Shown here piece after piece: positions 9,042 through 17,045 of a stretch of DNA of 54,678 nucleotides (the first letter of the stretch is position 1; every line of letters starts with the position of its first letter). The stretch is from assembly GCA_964403565.1 (NCBI GenBank), contig CAYOFV010000004.1, positions 1 to 54,678 of the forward strand. Reading direction: 5' to 3'. The position numbers were made by a program, and so were the translations under genes. The notes under the pieces are model-generated. The model had not been told where the DNA came from and searched no databases. It saw only the letters and a program-made list of their open reading frames with translations. The DNA comes from Thioglobus_B sp964403565. Lineage in GTDB: Bacteria > Pseudomonadota > Gammaproteobacteria > PS1 > Pseudothioglobaceae.

Positions 9042-9287
9042 TCAGATCTTAAAATCAGACAAACCACTAGCTAAAGAATCTTTTGCTTGTTTTTGTAACT
9101 TTTCTTGATTAAGAAAAATCTCATAGCTTTCCATATAATCGTCAACCAAATCACTACCTTTGGCAAAGTAAGGCAACAACACCATTTTTGGCATACCTCG
9201 ATTGGTAATGGTAAAATAATCATGCTCAATATCTTTGGATATTTTTCCAATATTTTTCTGTAATTCGCTATTGCTAATAATGTCCAT
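9042..9287 (-). CDS. Phd/YefM-type antitoxin
   Basis: An 81-residue acidic partner of the downstream toxin. The N-terminus (SNSELQKNIGKISKDIEHDYFTITNRGMPKMVLLPY) has the Phd/YefM organisation: a short helix that dimerises, then a beta hairpin ending with a conserved G-x-P-x-x-V-L. The C-terminal 40 residues are helical and charged, the usual toxin-binding tail. The gene precedes the toxin gene in the same operon. AT-rich repeated sequences before the ATG are probable operator sites for autorepression. Confidence 0.78.
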   Translation of the reverse strand: MDIISNSELQKNIGKISKDIEHDYFTITNRGMPKMVLLPYFAKGSDLVDDYMESYEIFLNQEKLQKQAKDSLASGLSDFKI

Positions 9288-9297
9288 AATTACCCTT

Positions 9298-9340
9298 ATA
9301 TATTGTTAGTTATATTGTTAATGATATATTCTAACATATA
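9298..9340 (-). promoter_or_regulatory. Probable toxin-antitoxin operator with repeats
   Basis: Within 55 bp before the antitoxin start, TATATTGTTA occurs twice in direct order, and CTAACATATA follows in inverted orientation relative to it. Paired inverted and direct repeats of this kind are typical of Phd/YefM autorepression sites that also overlap the promoter. Assignment is by position and symmetry only. Confidence 0.45.
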
Positions 9341-9355
9341 TTTAATAAAATACTA

Positions 9356-11053
9356 CTATAAATCTATTTGCTCAATCATAAGCTGCAATGACTCTTGCCC
9401 CATCCAGTAATTGATTGACAATTTATATGCAATTGTTGCTGTTTTTTTATCAACTCTTGGTTGAAAAAAAGCAATTGACTCATGTACTTTATTGTCATCT
9501 GATAATTTTAAAGTGCACTTTAAGTGTTTTTCACCAACAACTTTTTGCTCTAAAATTTCAAATTCATTAAAAAATATTGGCTCGTCAAACCCCTGACCCC
9601 ACGGCCCTGAATCTTTAACAAGCTTTGCGTTTTCAATACTAATCTCATCAGGCTTTAAATTGCCATCTGTAAGTAATTCCAATCTAGGTATTTCGCTATT
9701 AAGATGCTGCTCAACTGCTTTTTCAAATTCTCTTTTAAAGCTCCAAAAGTTCTCAGATTTTATACTTAACCCTGCAGCCATTGCATGGCCACCAAACTTT
9801 TCAATAAGTCCTGGATTTTCTCTATCAATACTGTCAAGTAGATCTTTAATATGCACACTAGGAATTGAACGAATTGAACCTTTAAGATAATCGCCAGATT
9901 TGGCAAATACTGCCACTGGACAATGATGAAGTTCTTTTAATTTTCCAGCCACAATACCAACAATCCCTTCATGCCATGAGGGATCAAAAAGACTTAAGGC
10001 AAATCTTTCTTTAGGTTTTTCGCTCTCTTGATCTTTTACTATTTGCATAGCTTCAGTTTGAATTCTATCCTGCTCTTGTCTGCGTTTTTGATTAAATTCT
10101 TCTAGCTCTTTTGCATATCTTCTAGCATTATTTATATCATTAGTAAGTAGGCACTTAATCCCTCTTGAAATATCACTAAGTCTTCCGGCAGCATTGAGTC
10201 TTGGAGCTACAGAAAACCCAATATCAGATGCTTGTAAGTTTTGTAATTTTCTATTGGCAATTTCCAGCAATGCTAGTATTCCTGGAGAACATTTTTTTGC
10301 TTTAATTCTTTCTAAACCGTATTTGATTAACACTCTATTATTTTGATCTAGCTTAACTACATCAGCAATAGTGCCAAGTGCAACAAGATCGAGCACCTCG
10401 CGTAAATCTGGAATGGGAATAGAATTATTCTCAAAATACTTTGTATTGGTTAAATGAGTTTTAAGAGCTGAAAACAAATAGAAACAAACACCAACACCAG
10501 CTAGATTTTTTGATACAAACTCTGAGTCTTTGGTATTTGGATTAATAATAGCATCAGCCTTAGGTAGTTCTTGTGGTGGCAAGTGATGATCAGTGATGAT
10601 TACATCAATGCCAAATGATTTTGCCAAATTGGTTCCGTCTATGCTTGATATGCCGTTATCAACAGTAATTATTAAATCCGGTTGTCTTTCTTTGTTTGCT
10701 AGTTCGACAATTTCTACTGAAAGGCCATAACCATGTTCAAACCTATTGGGTACTAAAAAATCGGCATATTTTGCACCCATCATTCGCAAACATTTAATTG
10801 CCAAAGCTGATGCGGTAGCGCCATCACAATCAAAATCTCCAACAACTAAAATATTGTTCTGTTCATTGATGTGTTTTTCTAATAGCTTTAGTGCTTTAGA
10901 CAAATCTGGAAAATCAGGTTTTAATAAGTTTGTAAGTCCTAATTGTAGGCTAGATTCACTAACGTTGCGTGATGCGTATATTCTCTTTAAAAAGTTTGGA
11001 ATATCATCCGAATACGAATTAAAAAGCTCTTTGTCTATCCCCCTTGTTAGCAT
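9356..11053 (-). CDS. recJ: Single-stranded-DNA-specific exonuclease RecJ
   Basis: A 565-residue 5'-to-3' exonuclease of the DHH superfamily, used in recombination and mismatch repair. Visible motifs include NILVVGDFDCDGATASALA (about 87-105), VDNGISS, ITDHHLPP (the DHH motif with metal-binding Asp and His residues), APRLNAAGRLSD, and DHHA1-domain GHAMAAGLSIK at about 425. The length is normal. It lies 2 bp after the DUF1566 gene in the MFS-lspA-thiO-DUF1566-recJ run on the minus strand. Confidence 0.96.
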   Translation of the reverse strand: MLTRGIDKELFNSYSDDIPNFLKRIYASRNVSESSLQLGLTNLLKPDFPDLSKALKLLEKHINEQNNILVVGDFDCDGATASALAIKCLRMMGAKYADFLVPNRFEHGYGLSVEIVELANKERQPDLIITVDNGISSIDGTNLAKSFGIDVIITDHHLPPQELPKADAIINPNTKDSEFVSKNLAGVGVCFYLFSALKTHLTNTKYFENNSIPIPDLREVLDLVALGTIADVVKLDQNNRVLIKYGLERIKAKKCSPGILALLEIANRKLQNLQASDIGFSVAPRLNAAGRLSDISRGIKCLLTNDINNARRYAKELEEFNQKRRQEQDRIQTEAMQIVKDQESEKPKERFALSLFDPSWHEGIVGIVAGKLKELHHCPVAVFAKSGDYLKGSIRSIPSVHIKDLLDSIDRENPGLIEKFGGHAMAAGLSIKSENFWSFKREFEKAVEQHLNSEIPRLELLTDGNLKPDEISIENAKLVKDSGPWGQGFDEPIFFNEFEILEQKVVGEKHLKCTLKLSDDNKVHESIAFFQPRVDKKTATIAYKLSINYWMGQESLQLMIEQIDL

Positions 11054-11055
11054 AC

Positions 11056-11610
11056 CTAGTTAGCTACGTTTGCCACAGCGCGTATGTGAGCATCGAAAGA
11101 CTTATCTGAGCTTTTAACTCCACCGTAGAAGAAAGGAACATCTATAGCAATATTTTCATCAATCTCATCTATAGTCCAATAAGTTTTTAATTTAGTGTTT
11201 GGAAAGAAGTTTGTATTTATTAGTGGATTTTCATCACCATATATCAGTAATGTTTTAAGCTCACTCTCACTTGGCAAACGCCAATTAGATTGTTTGCACA
11301 AATTAGATGCATTTAAAGCTTTAATATAGGCTCTGGTATTACAATTATTGCCCCAATTACAATTATGTGAATAATCGCCATTTTCTACCCCGGTTTTTCC
11401 ATCAAACCAGGTGTAAGTATTGGCAGTATTTTGCAAGCCCTTGTTATTTGTTTTTACTTCCCAAATAAGCTTAGATTTATCATCCAATATGCAGATAAAA
11501 TCTTGTGCATTATTTTTTAAAACATCACCTCTGGGTGAAATTTTATAAAGCTTAGCATTTGCAGTTAAGCTAATAATAACGATAGAAAGGATAATAAAAA
11601 ACTTATTCAT
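11056..11610 (-). CDS. Secreted DUF1566 (Lcl C-terminal) domain protein
   Basis: A 184-residue protein with a clear Sec signal peptide (about 1-19, cleavage after TANA). The mature part has the DUF1566 features: LIWEVK early, TWFDGKTG in the centre, a cysteine-rich segment, then WRLPSESELKTLL (about 122-134). The end is a strand containing a YWT-like motif. DUF1566 domains occur in secreted and surface proteins and are of unknown function. Five cysteines in the mature part could form disulfides. It is packed between thiO and recJ with 2-bp gaps, an unusual place for a secreted protein. Confidence 0.72.
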   Translation of the reverse strand: MNKFFIILSIVIISLTANAKLYKISPRGDVLKNNAQDFICILDDKSKLIWEVKTNNKGLQNTANTYTWFDGKTGVENGDYSHNCNWGNNCNTRAYIKALNASNLCKQSNWRLPSESELKTLLIYGDENPLINTNFFPNTKLKTYWTIDEIDENIAIDVPFFYGGVKSSDKSFDAHIRAVANVAN

Positions 11611-11612
11611 AT

Positions 11613-12599
11613 TTATGCAAAGGTCTCTATTAGTTGAAGTATCCTTTTTGCACTCTCTGGAGCCATGTTTAGGCCATTACGAAAATGACCGGTATTTATA
11701 TATAAGTTATTATACTTATCATCGCGACCTAAGATAACCCTACCAGATTTAGAAGCCGGTCTAAACCCAGACCAATGATGAATTATCCGGTTATTTTTAA
11801 TATTTGGAACTCTTTGGCTTGCAAAATCAAACAAAGAATCCATAACTTCTTTATCAGTTGATCTGTCAAAACCAACGTCTTGCATAGTAGATCCAACAAG
11901 GGTTTTTCCATCTTTGCGTGGAATTATATACCTACCTTGATCGAGCACTATATGCTCAAGATTGTTAACTGACTCAATAACAATCATTTGTCCTTTCATT
12001 GGAAAAATATCATCCTTAAGCTCTAGCCACTCTGAAGACCAAGCACCAGAACACACAATAACATTATCTGCAAAAATACTATTTTTATCCGTATTAACAC
12101 CCTCTACAGAATCAGCATTTGTTATTAAACTTTGAGCTTGTATATTTTCTAAAACCTTTACCCCTTTATCAATAATATCTGCTTTTAGTGCCTGAATAAG
12201 TCTTGGATTTCTAACCTGAGCAATATTTTCAAATAATGCGCCTTGTTCATGAGGTGTATATGTAATATCGTATTTTTTCATCCATTTTTTTGCACTATCT
12301 GAATCATACTCATCAAGCATCAATAAACCAGAACGAATATATTCTGGATCAATGCCAGTATTGGCATAAATCTCACTACATAGATCTTCATATACTAATT
12401 GCGAAGCTTGGCTTAAATCATTGGTTAAATCATCATAATGCCATGGATAAAGTGGCGAGATAATACCACCACCAGCCCATGAAGATTCACGGCCGCATTC
12501 CTGCTTATCAATAATTGTTACATCAGCACCAGCAAGCGCAAGATAACGAGCCGTCATCATGCCAATTACACCACCACCAACTATTAAACAATCACTCAT
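11613..12599 (-). CDS. thiO: Glycine oxidase ThiO (FAD-dependent)
   Basis: A 328-residue DAO-family flavoprotein. The N-terminal Rossmann motif is CLIVGGGVIGMMTARYLA (4-21), followed by the DKQECGRESSWAGGGIISPLYPW segment typical of ThiO. Further motifs include VVCSGAWSSEW and the C-terminal HWSGFRPASKSGRVILG and TGHFRNGLNMAP signature. ThiO oxidises glycine to the imine used for the thiazole ring of thiamin. No other thi gene is adjacent. The start overlaps the end of lspA by ATGA. Its C-terminal eight codons have a close copy at 54651-54678. Confidence 0.9.
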   Translation of the reverse strand: MSDCLIVGGGVIGMMTARYLALAGADVTIIDKQECGRESSWAGGGIISPLYPWHYDDLTNDLSQASQLVYEDLCSEIYANTGIDPEYIRSGLLMLDEYDSDSAKKWMKKYDITYTPHEQGALFENIAQVRNPRLIQALKADIIDKGVKVLENIQAQSLITNADSVEGVNTDKNSIFADNVIVCSGAWSSEWLELKDDIFPMKGQMIVIESVNNLEHIVLDQGRYIIPRKDGKTLVGSTMQDVGFDRSTDKEVMDSLFDFASQRVPNIKNNRIIHHWSGFRPASKSGRVILGRDDKYNNLYINTGHFRNGLNMAPESAKRILQLIETFA

Positions 12600-13057
12600 T
12601 TGGTCTCTCTATCAAAAAATAACAACATTACCACGCCTATAAAGATAAACACATCAGCCATGTTAAACACCGGGTAATAAAAAGTTTGGTAATGCAGGTC
12701 GATAAAATCTACCACCATACCTAAAAATACTCTGTCATAAAGATTGCCTAACGCCCCACCCAATAAAGTTGCAAGTGCAATTAGCTTTATTTTGTTTGCA
12801 GAATTAGTTTTATACATCCATACAATTATTACAATACTTACAATGAATGAAACAGAGCTTAAAAAATACTTTTGCCAGCCAGATGCATCTGCTAGAAAGC
12901 TAAATGCTGCACCATGATTATGCACATGAGCTAATGAAAAATAATCATTTATAACTATCGTATCACCTGGGGCTATATAGGCAAAGATTAGAATTTTTGT
13001 TAGTTGATCAACACCAACTAACAATAAAGCATAAAAATAATATTTAACTATACTCAC
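12596..13057 (-). CDS. lspA: Prolipoprotein signal peptidase (signal peptidase II)
   Basis: A 153-residue inner-membrane aspartyl protease that cleaves lipoprotein signal peptides. Four transmembrane helices are evident. The conserved blocks are VDQLTK (16-21), HNHGAAFSF (47-55), GGALGNLYDRV (100-110), VVDFID with the first catalytic Asp (D117), and FNMADV with the second (D135). It starts at GTG in a GTGA overlap with the MFS gene and overlaps thiO at the other end. The window also contains lipoprotein substrates. Confidence 0.96.
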   Translation of the reverse strand: MSIVKYYFYALLLVGVDQLTKILIFAYIAPGDTIVINDYFSLAHVHNHGAAFSFLADASGWQKYFLSSVSFIVSIVIIVWMYKTNSANKIKLIALATLLGGALGNLYDRVFLGMVVDFIDLHYQTFYYPVFNMADVFIFIGVVMLLFFDRETK

Positions 13058-14514
13058 GCTTTATTTGGATTGTATTTAATAATTGTTACAATTGGAATGA
13101 CAAAACCAGCAGTAATTACTACCCATAATAAAGGACCTAGCTCTGTATAGTCTTGCGCAGTTGTAACCACACCATCAGTTATCACCTCTCGAGATACAAT
13201 AAATACCTTATTTAAGTATTTTGTAAACAAGCCACCTGCAGTAAGGGCAATATTCATCAGCGATGCCATAAGGGCAAACCAAGTGCCTTTTTTACCCTCT
13301 GGTGCGTATATCGCCACGAGAGTTAACATTAGTACCTGAGCAATGTAGTCAAATGGCGAGGATATTGCAGTATCAACTAGAGCTACGGTTCTTGCCTCAA
13401 TTCCTAGCATCGTATGGATATCGTAATACATTGCAACAACTGGCATAGAAAGCAGTGTACCAATAATAGTTAAAAAGATTAACACCTCAGCAATGTCACG
13501 CTTGATGATAAATTTAGCTGAAAACCACATACCTGCAAGTGCAATTCCACCACCAATAGCTGAAAGCTTAGCAAAGAAAGATTCATCAAACTCTAGTACA
13601 TCAATTTGCCACCAAGTTAAACCACTACCAACTGATGGCATTGCTCTATAGACAAAAATAATAATCATTGCCATTTTTATATGTCGAATAGTATTAGGCT
13701 CAAGATCACCAATTAGATCATTAAGCAAATATAAAACCACAGCTAGCGATATAACAAATACAATTTCTTGTGAATAGGCAATATCGTTATAACCCATAAA
13801 AATAATGAATACAGCAAATGCCATACCGCCATATAGAATATGTTTATTTATAGGCGATACTTTAACTGTATTAAGCTTAACCAAGCTCACCCCAAGTATT
13901 GACAAAAGTGGAGTGAAAAGAGCAATCATAAACACCACTTCACGCTCGTCTTGATAAATATCGGCAATTTCTCCACCGATCCAACCAGTTAAAAATATTG
14001 CTAAACCAAGTGAAAGTCGAGCTAAAACCTGAATAGTTGCAAGTTCATGGTGAATATCTTCTTCACTCTGGTTTTTATCAATTACCTCAGTAGTCATGGT
14101 ATCAGCTACCACGTCCTGCATTACAAAACCAATAACGGCAATTACACTAGCAAAAATATAAATTGTTTTTTTAGAAAATCCATCAACTATCGCATAATCC
14201 CCAACTACTGCAATCATAAGTAATGAGCTAATAGTAATAAGAGCTGCGCCAATATAAACATAGGATTTACGATTAGAGCCAAAGATGTTGACACTATCTA
14301 CCATCTGACCAAAGATCATTTTAACTGTCCATGGAACGCCTAACCAAACACCAAGTTCTGCTAGATCTGCAGCTGTCATATCTAGTTCGTTTTTTACCCA
14401 GAAATTCTCAGCAATTGCTACAAATACACCACTGCCATAAGCAAAATAAATCAAAAGCAAAGGCACATATCGCAACCTAAGTGCGCGGATCGGAGTTAAA
14501 AAGATTTCTAACAT
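13054..14514 (-). CDS. MFS-type transporter, BT1/PucC-like
   Basis: A 486-residue polytopic membrane protein with about 12-14 hydrophobic segments. The N-terminal half has the motif VPWTVKMIFGQMVDS (about 56-70), then SNRKSYVYIGAALI, then VIGFVMQDVVADTMTTEVI. These match the BT1/folate-biopterin and PucC-related branch of the major facilitator superfamily. A long loop with TTAQDYTELGP precedes the final helix. The substrate cannot be predicted. It is the first gene of a tightly overlapping operon with lspA and thiO, and is divergent from fabI. Confidence 0.78.
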   Translation of the reverse strand: MLEIFLTPIRALRLRYVPLLLIYFAYGSGVFVAIAENFWVKNELDMTAADLAELGVWLGVPWTVKMIFGQMVDSVNIFGSNRKSYVYIGAALITISSLLMIAVVGDYAIVDGFSKKTIYIFASVIAVIGFVMQDVVADTMTTEVIDKNQSEEDIHHELATIQVLARLSLGLAIFLTGWIGGEIADIYQDEREVVFMIALFTPLLSILGVSLVKLNTVKVSPINKHILYGGMAFAVFIIFMGYNDIAYSQEIVFVISLAVVLYLLNDLIGDLEPNTIRHIKMAMIIIFVYRAMPSVGSGLTWWQIDVLEFDESFFAKLSAIGGGIALAGMWFSAKFIIKRDIAEVLIFLTIIGTLLSMPVVAMYYDIHTMLGIEARTVALVDTAISSPFDYIAQVLMLTLVAIYAPEGKKGTWFALMASLMNIALTAGGLFTKYLNKVFIVSREVITDGVVTTAQDYTELGPLLWVVITAGFVIPIVTIIKYNPNKA

Positions 14515-14570
14515 TAGTAAATAGATAGACTTGTATAAAAACAGTTAATTATTATAGGTGCACTCTAGGT

Positions 14571-14576
14571 TATAAT
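14571..14576 (+). promoter_or_regulatory. fabI: -10 element for fabI
   Basis: A perfect TATAAT lies 33 bp before the fabI ATG in the 95-bp divergent region with the MFS gene. No strong -35 hexamer is seen at 16-18 bp upstream, so the promoter assignment is tentative. Confidence 0.45.
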
Positions 14577-14609
14577 TTGCTTTTTATTTATTTATCAGGG
14601 GAGTCTCTA

Positions 14610-15395
14610 ATGGGTTTCTTAACGGGAAAAAAGGCACTTGTTGTTGGTGTTGCATCTAATAGGTCTATTGCTTGGGGTATTGCTGAATCAATGGCAAAAC
14701 AAGGATGTGAAATTGCACTAACTTACCAAACAGAAAAACTAAAAAAGCGTGTAGAAAAATGCGCTGATGTTTGTAATTCTAATATTGTTATTCCTTGTGA
14801 TGTTGCAACTGACGAAGGTATTGAGCTAACTTTTACCGAGCTTAAAAAACATTGGGATAATTTTGATATCTTGGTGCATTCAGTTGCATTCGCTCCGCGC
14901 GAAGCTCTTGATGGAAATTATGTAGAGGCAACAACACGTGAAAACTTTGCTGTTGCTCATGATATTAGCTCTTATAGTTTTACTGCTCTTGCTAAAGCTG
15001 CAAGCCCAATGCTTAACGAAAATGGAGCGTTGCTTACAGTAAGTTACCTTGGTGCGATTCGCGCTATCCCTAATTACAATGTCATGGGTGTAGCTAAAGC
15101 TTCTCTTGAGGCTAATGTACGCTATATGGCCGCAGCTATGGGTCCTGAAAAAGGCATTCGTGTAAACGCAGTATCAGCCGGACCAATTAAAACTTTAGCA
15201 GCATCAGGCATTAAAGATTTTGGCAAGTTACTTGATTACGCTGCTGATTCATCTGCACTTAAGCGTAATGTTACTATTGAAGAAGTTGGTAATGCATCAG
15301 CTTTCTTATGTTCAGATCTAGCATCTGGAATTACCGGTGAAGTAACTTATATCGACTCAGGCTACAATTTCTACGACAAAGGCCCTGATTTATAA
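14610..15395 (+). CDS. fabI: Enoyl-[acyl-carrier-protein] reductase (NADH)
   Basis: A short-chain dehydrogenase that reduces the enoyl-ACP double bond in the last step of fatty-acid elongation. The ATG at 14610 is chosen over the upstream in-frame codon at 14577 because GGGGAG precedes it by 8 bp and MGFLTGKKALVVGVASNRSI is the canonical FabI start. It gives 261 residues. The nucleotide motif is G-x5-S-x-AWGIA, and the catalytic tyrosines and lysine appear in SYLGAIRAIPNY and YNVMGVAK (Y-x6-K). The SAGPIKTLAASGIKDF motif is also typical. It stands alone between its promoter and a strong terminator. Confidence 0.97.
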   Translation: MGFLTGKKALVVGVASNRSIAWGIAESMAKQGCEIALTYQTEKLKKRVEKCADVCNSNIVIPCDVATDEGIELTFTELKKHWDNFDILVHSVAFAPREALDGNYVEATTRENFAVAHDISSYSFTALAKAASPMLNENGALLTVSYLGAIRAIPNYNVMGVAKASLEANVRYMAAAMGPEKGIRVNAVSAGPIKTLAASGIKDFGKLLDYAADSSALKRNVTIEEVGNASAFLCSDLASGITGEVTYIDSGYNFYDKGPDL

Positions 15396-15418
15396 ATTAT
15401 TTACTCTCTAGATGCTAA

Positions 15419-15443
15419 AAACCCCGCAATGCGGGGTTTTTTA
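15419..15443. terminator. Bidirectional intrinsic terminator after fabI
   Basis: ACCCCGC and GCGGGGT flank a 3-nt loop, with an A run on the left and T6 on the right. It can terminate fabI on the plus strand and the DUF302 operon on the minus strand, whose stop is at 15444. Confidence 0.9.
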
Positions 15444-15902
15444 TTAGTTTTGATATTGGGCCTTGACCTGATTCAATATTGACTTCATGTCCTCATTCCA
15501 TCTAAGAATAGTCATACGATCATCATTTGTATCAACCATTGATAAAAGTGTAAGCGGGGGTGTTGCCATAACAAGAGTATGTTTACCCTCTTCCATAACT
15601 GTAACCTTAAGTGGTAAATATGGAGTTAGCGCTGGATACTTTTTACCCATAGCTTTCATCTCGTCATACTTGCCATAAAATAAAATACGGTACTTATCAG
15701 ATTTGTAATGACGCTCATTAAGAGCAAAATCACAACGCTGCAGGTATGCTGATTTATATTTATGCGCCTTTATTGACTTATTAAGCGCTAACCAGGTATA
15801 TGAAAACTTAGCATTCACTCTTTCGATTAATAAATCATCACTTGCTGAAAATGCAGAAGTTGTAAACAAAAGAAATGTTAATAAAAAAGCTCTAACTACC
15901 AT
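15444..15902 (-). CDS. Exported DUF302 protein
   Basis: A 152-residue protein with a signal peptide (about 1-19, FTTSAFSA). The mature part follows the DUF302 pattern of a helix followed by strands: YTWLALNKSIKAHKYKSAY, a central RCDFALN strand, YRILFYG, PALTPYLPLKVTVMEEG and TLVMATPPLTLL. One cysteine is present (RCDF). DUF302 has no established function. The gene overlaps the end of the cytochrome-DUF302 fusion gene by 7 bp, so the two are co-translated. That points to a periplasmic role tied to c-type cytochrome redox chemistry. Confidence 0.75.
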   Translation of the reverse strand: MVVRAFLLTFLLFTTSAFSASDDLLIERVNAKFSYTWLALNKSIKAHKYKSAYLQRCDFALNERHYKSDKYRILFYGKYDEMKAMGKKYPALTPYLPLKVTVMEEGKHTLVMATPPLTLLSMVDTNDDRMTILRWNEDMKSILNQVKAQYQN

Positions 15903-16912
15903 AGTGACTCCTCAATCATTTCTTTCATAGTTTCAATTAACTCATCCGCAGCATCATTAATCTCTGCATTGTTAAATCGTCTAACCGCGTGCTTATAGTT
16001 TTCAATAACAACTATAACTTTGCCATCATCTTTTTCTATAACTGTAGCCCTACAAGGCAGAATAACTCCAAGCCTTGGATCAATCTTTAAGAATTTTTGC
16101 ATATTCTTAAAATTACAAAAACGAATTACTACTTGTTTTTCATCATCAACAGAATAACCCAATCCTTCCATTAAATATCTTGAAGGGTAAACCCTAAAGT
16201 TATATGCTGCTGCAGACTCTTTTAACCTATCAACAGTTTTTTCAAGACCGTTAGAACTTTCATATACAAAAGATAATGGCTCATCTATTGTTTCTCTAAT
16301 GCCAACATCTTCTTTCTCATACGAGCGAATATAGCTAACAATATCACTTGCCATTTGATCAGTAAAGTTAAACTGATCTCTAAACGACATCATTTCGGTA
16401 TCTTTAATACCTTCAAGAATAATGCGCTTAATCATATGATCTGGAGCAGAGTGTAAGAAGCCCTGATTTGCTAATGCTGGAGGTGAAATCTCTCTATCTT
16501 TTTGCCAAGAGAAGTTTTTACCAACTCCCTCTCCGCCTTGTAATCTATCACCATGACATCTTTGACAATATTGATCGTAATAATATTTACCTGCTTCTTT
16601 GTCACCCACAACTGGAGTATCTGGATAAGTTGGTGCTTTTTTACCACCGCGAAGATAACGAATTAATTTTGCAACCTGAGCATCAGATAGATTAAATCCA
16701 GGCATGACTCTGCCAGGTCTGCCGTACTTAATGGTATTTTTTAAATAACTGTCTGGATGCTTAGCTATTGTATCTCTATATAGAGGTAATCCTAGTGATC
16801 CTTGCTGCGAAAAACCATGACACTTTTCACAGTTTTCAACATAAATATCCTTACCTGCAGCAAAACTAATTAAAGGTAGAAATGCCAGTACAAATAAAGC
16901 TTTAAATTTCAT
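15896..16912 (-). CDS. Dihaem cytochrome c fused to a C-terminal DUF302 domain
   Basis: A 338-residue exported protein. The signal peptide is residues 1-19. The first cytochrome c domain has CEKCH at 28-32, and the second has CQRCH at 116-120 with a longer loop and several candidate methionine axial ligands. From about 205 to the end the sequence is a DUF302 domain (RLKESAAAYNFRVYPSRYL, then FCNFKNMQKFLKIDPRLGVILPCRATVIE). The cytochrome-DUF302 join is in one continuous frame, so this is a genuine fusion. It is followed by a second DUF302 gene. A perfect FNR-type palindrome lies 57 bp upstream, suggesting expression under low oxygen. Confidence 0.85.
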   Translation of the reverse strand: MKFKALFVLAFLPLISFAAGKDIYVENCEKCHGFSQQGSLGLPLYRDTIAKHPDSYLKNTIKYGRPGRVMPGFNLSDAQVAKLIRYLRGGKKAPTYPDTPVVGDKEAGKYYYDQYCQRCHGDRLQGGEGVGKNFSWQKDREISPPALANQGFLHSAPDHMIKRIILEGIKDTEMMSFRDQFNFTDQMASDIVSYIRSYEKEDVGIRETIDEPLSFVYESSNGLEKTVDRLKESAAAYNFRVYPSRYLMEGLGYSVDDEKQVVIRFCNFKNMQKFLKIDPRLGVILPCRATVIEKDDGKVIVVIENYKHAVRRFNNAEINDAADELIETMKEMIEESLW

Positions 16913-16968
16913 TATTTAACCCTCTGTTATTAACGGATATATTTTAATATAAATACATATTTTTTTAC

Positions 16969-16982
16969 TTGACCTGTGTCAA
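16969..16982 (-). promoter_or_regulatory. FNR-type site and class II promoter for the cytochrome-DUF302 gene
   Basis: TTGACCTGTGTCAA is a perfect TTGAC-N4-GTCAA dyad, the FNR/DNR recognition pattern. On the minus strand a TAAAAT -10 candidate sits at 16941-16946, placing the dyad centre close to -41.5 from the expected start. That is the standard class II activation geometry. The dyad is about 63 bp from the ATG. Confidence 0.7.
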
Positions 16983-17045
16983 TTTTTTATAATTATATAA
17001 CTAATTACAAAAAGAAAAATATCTTATATTTAAATAACTAGAGTT

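Noticed and set aside
9341..9353. TTTAATAAAATAC shared with the hairpin at 54598
   Set aside because: A 13-mer of low complexity in an AT-rich genome. No more similarity on either side.
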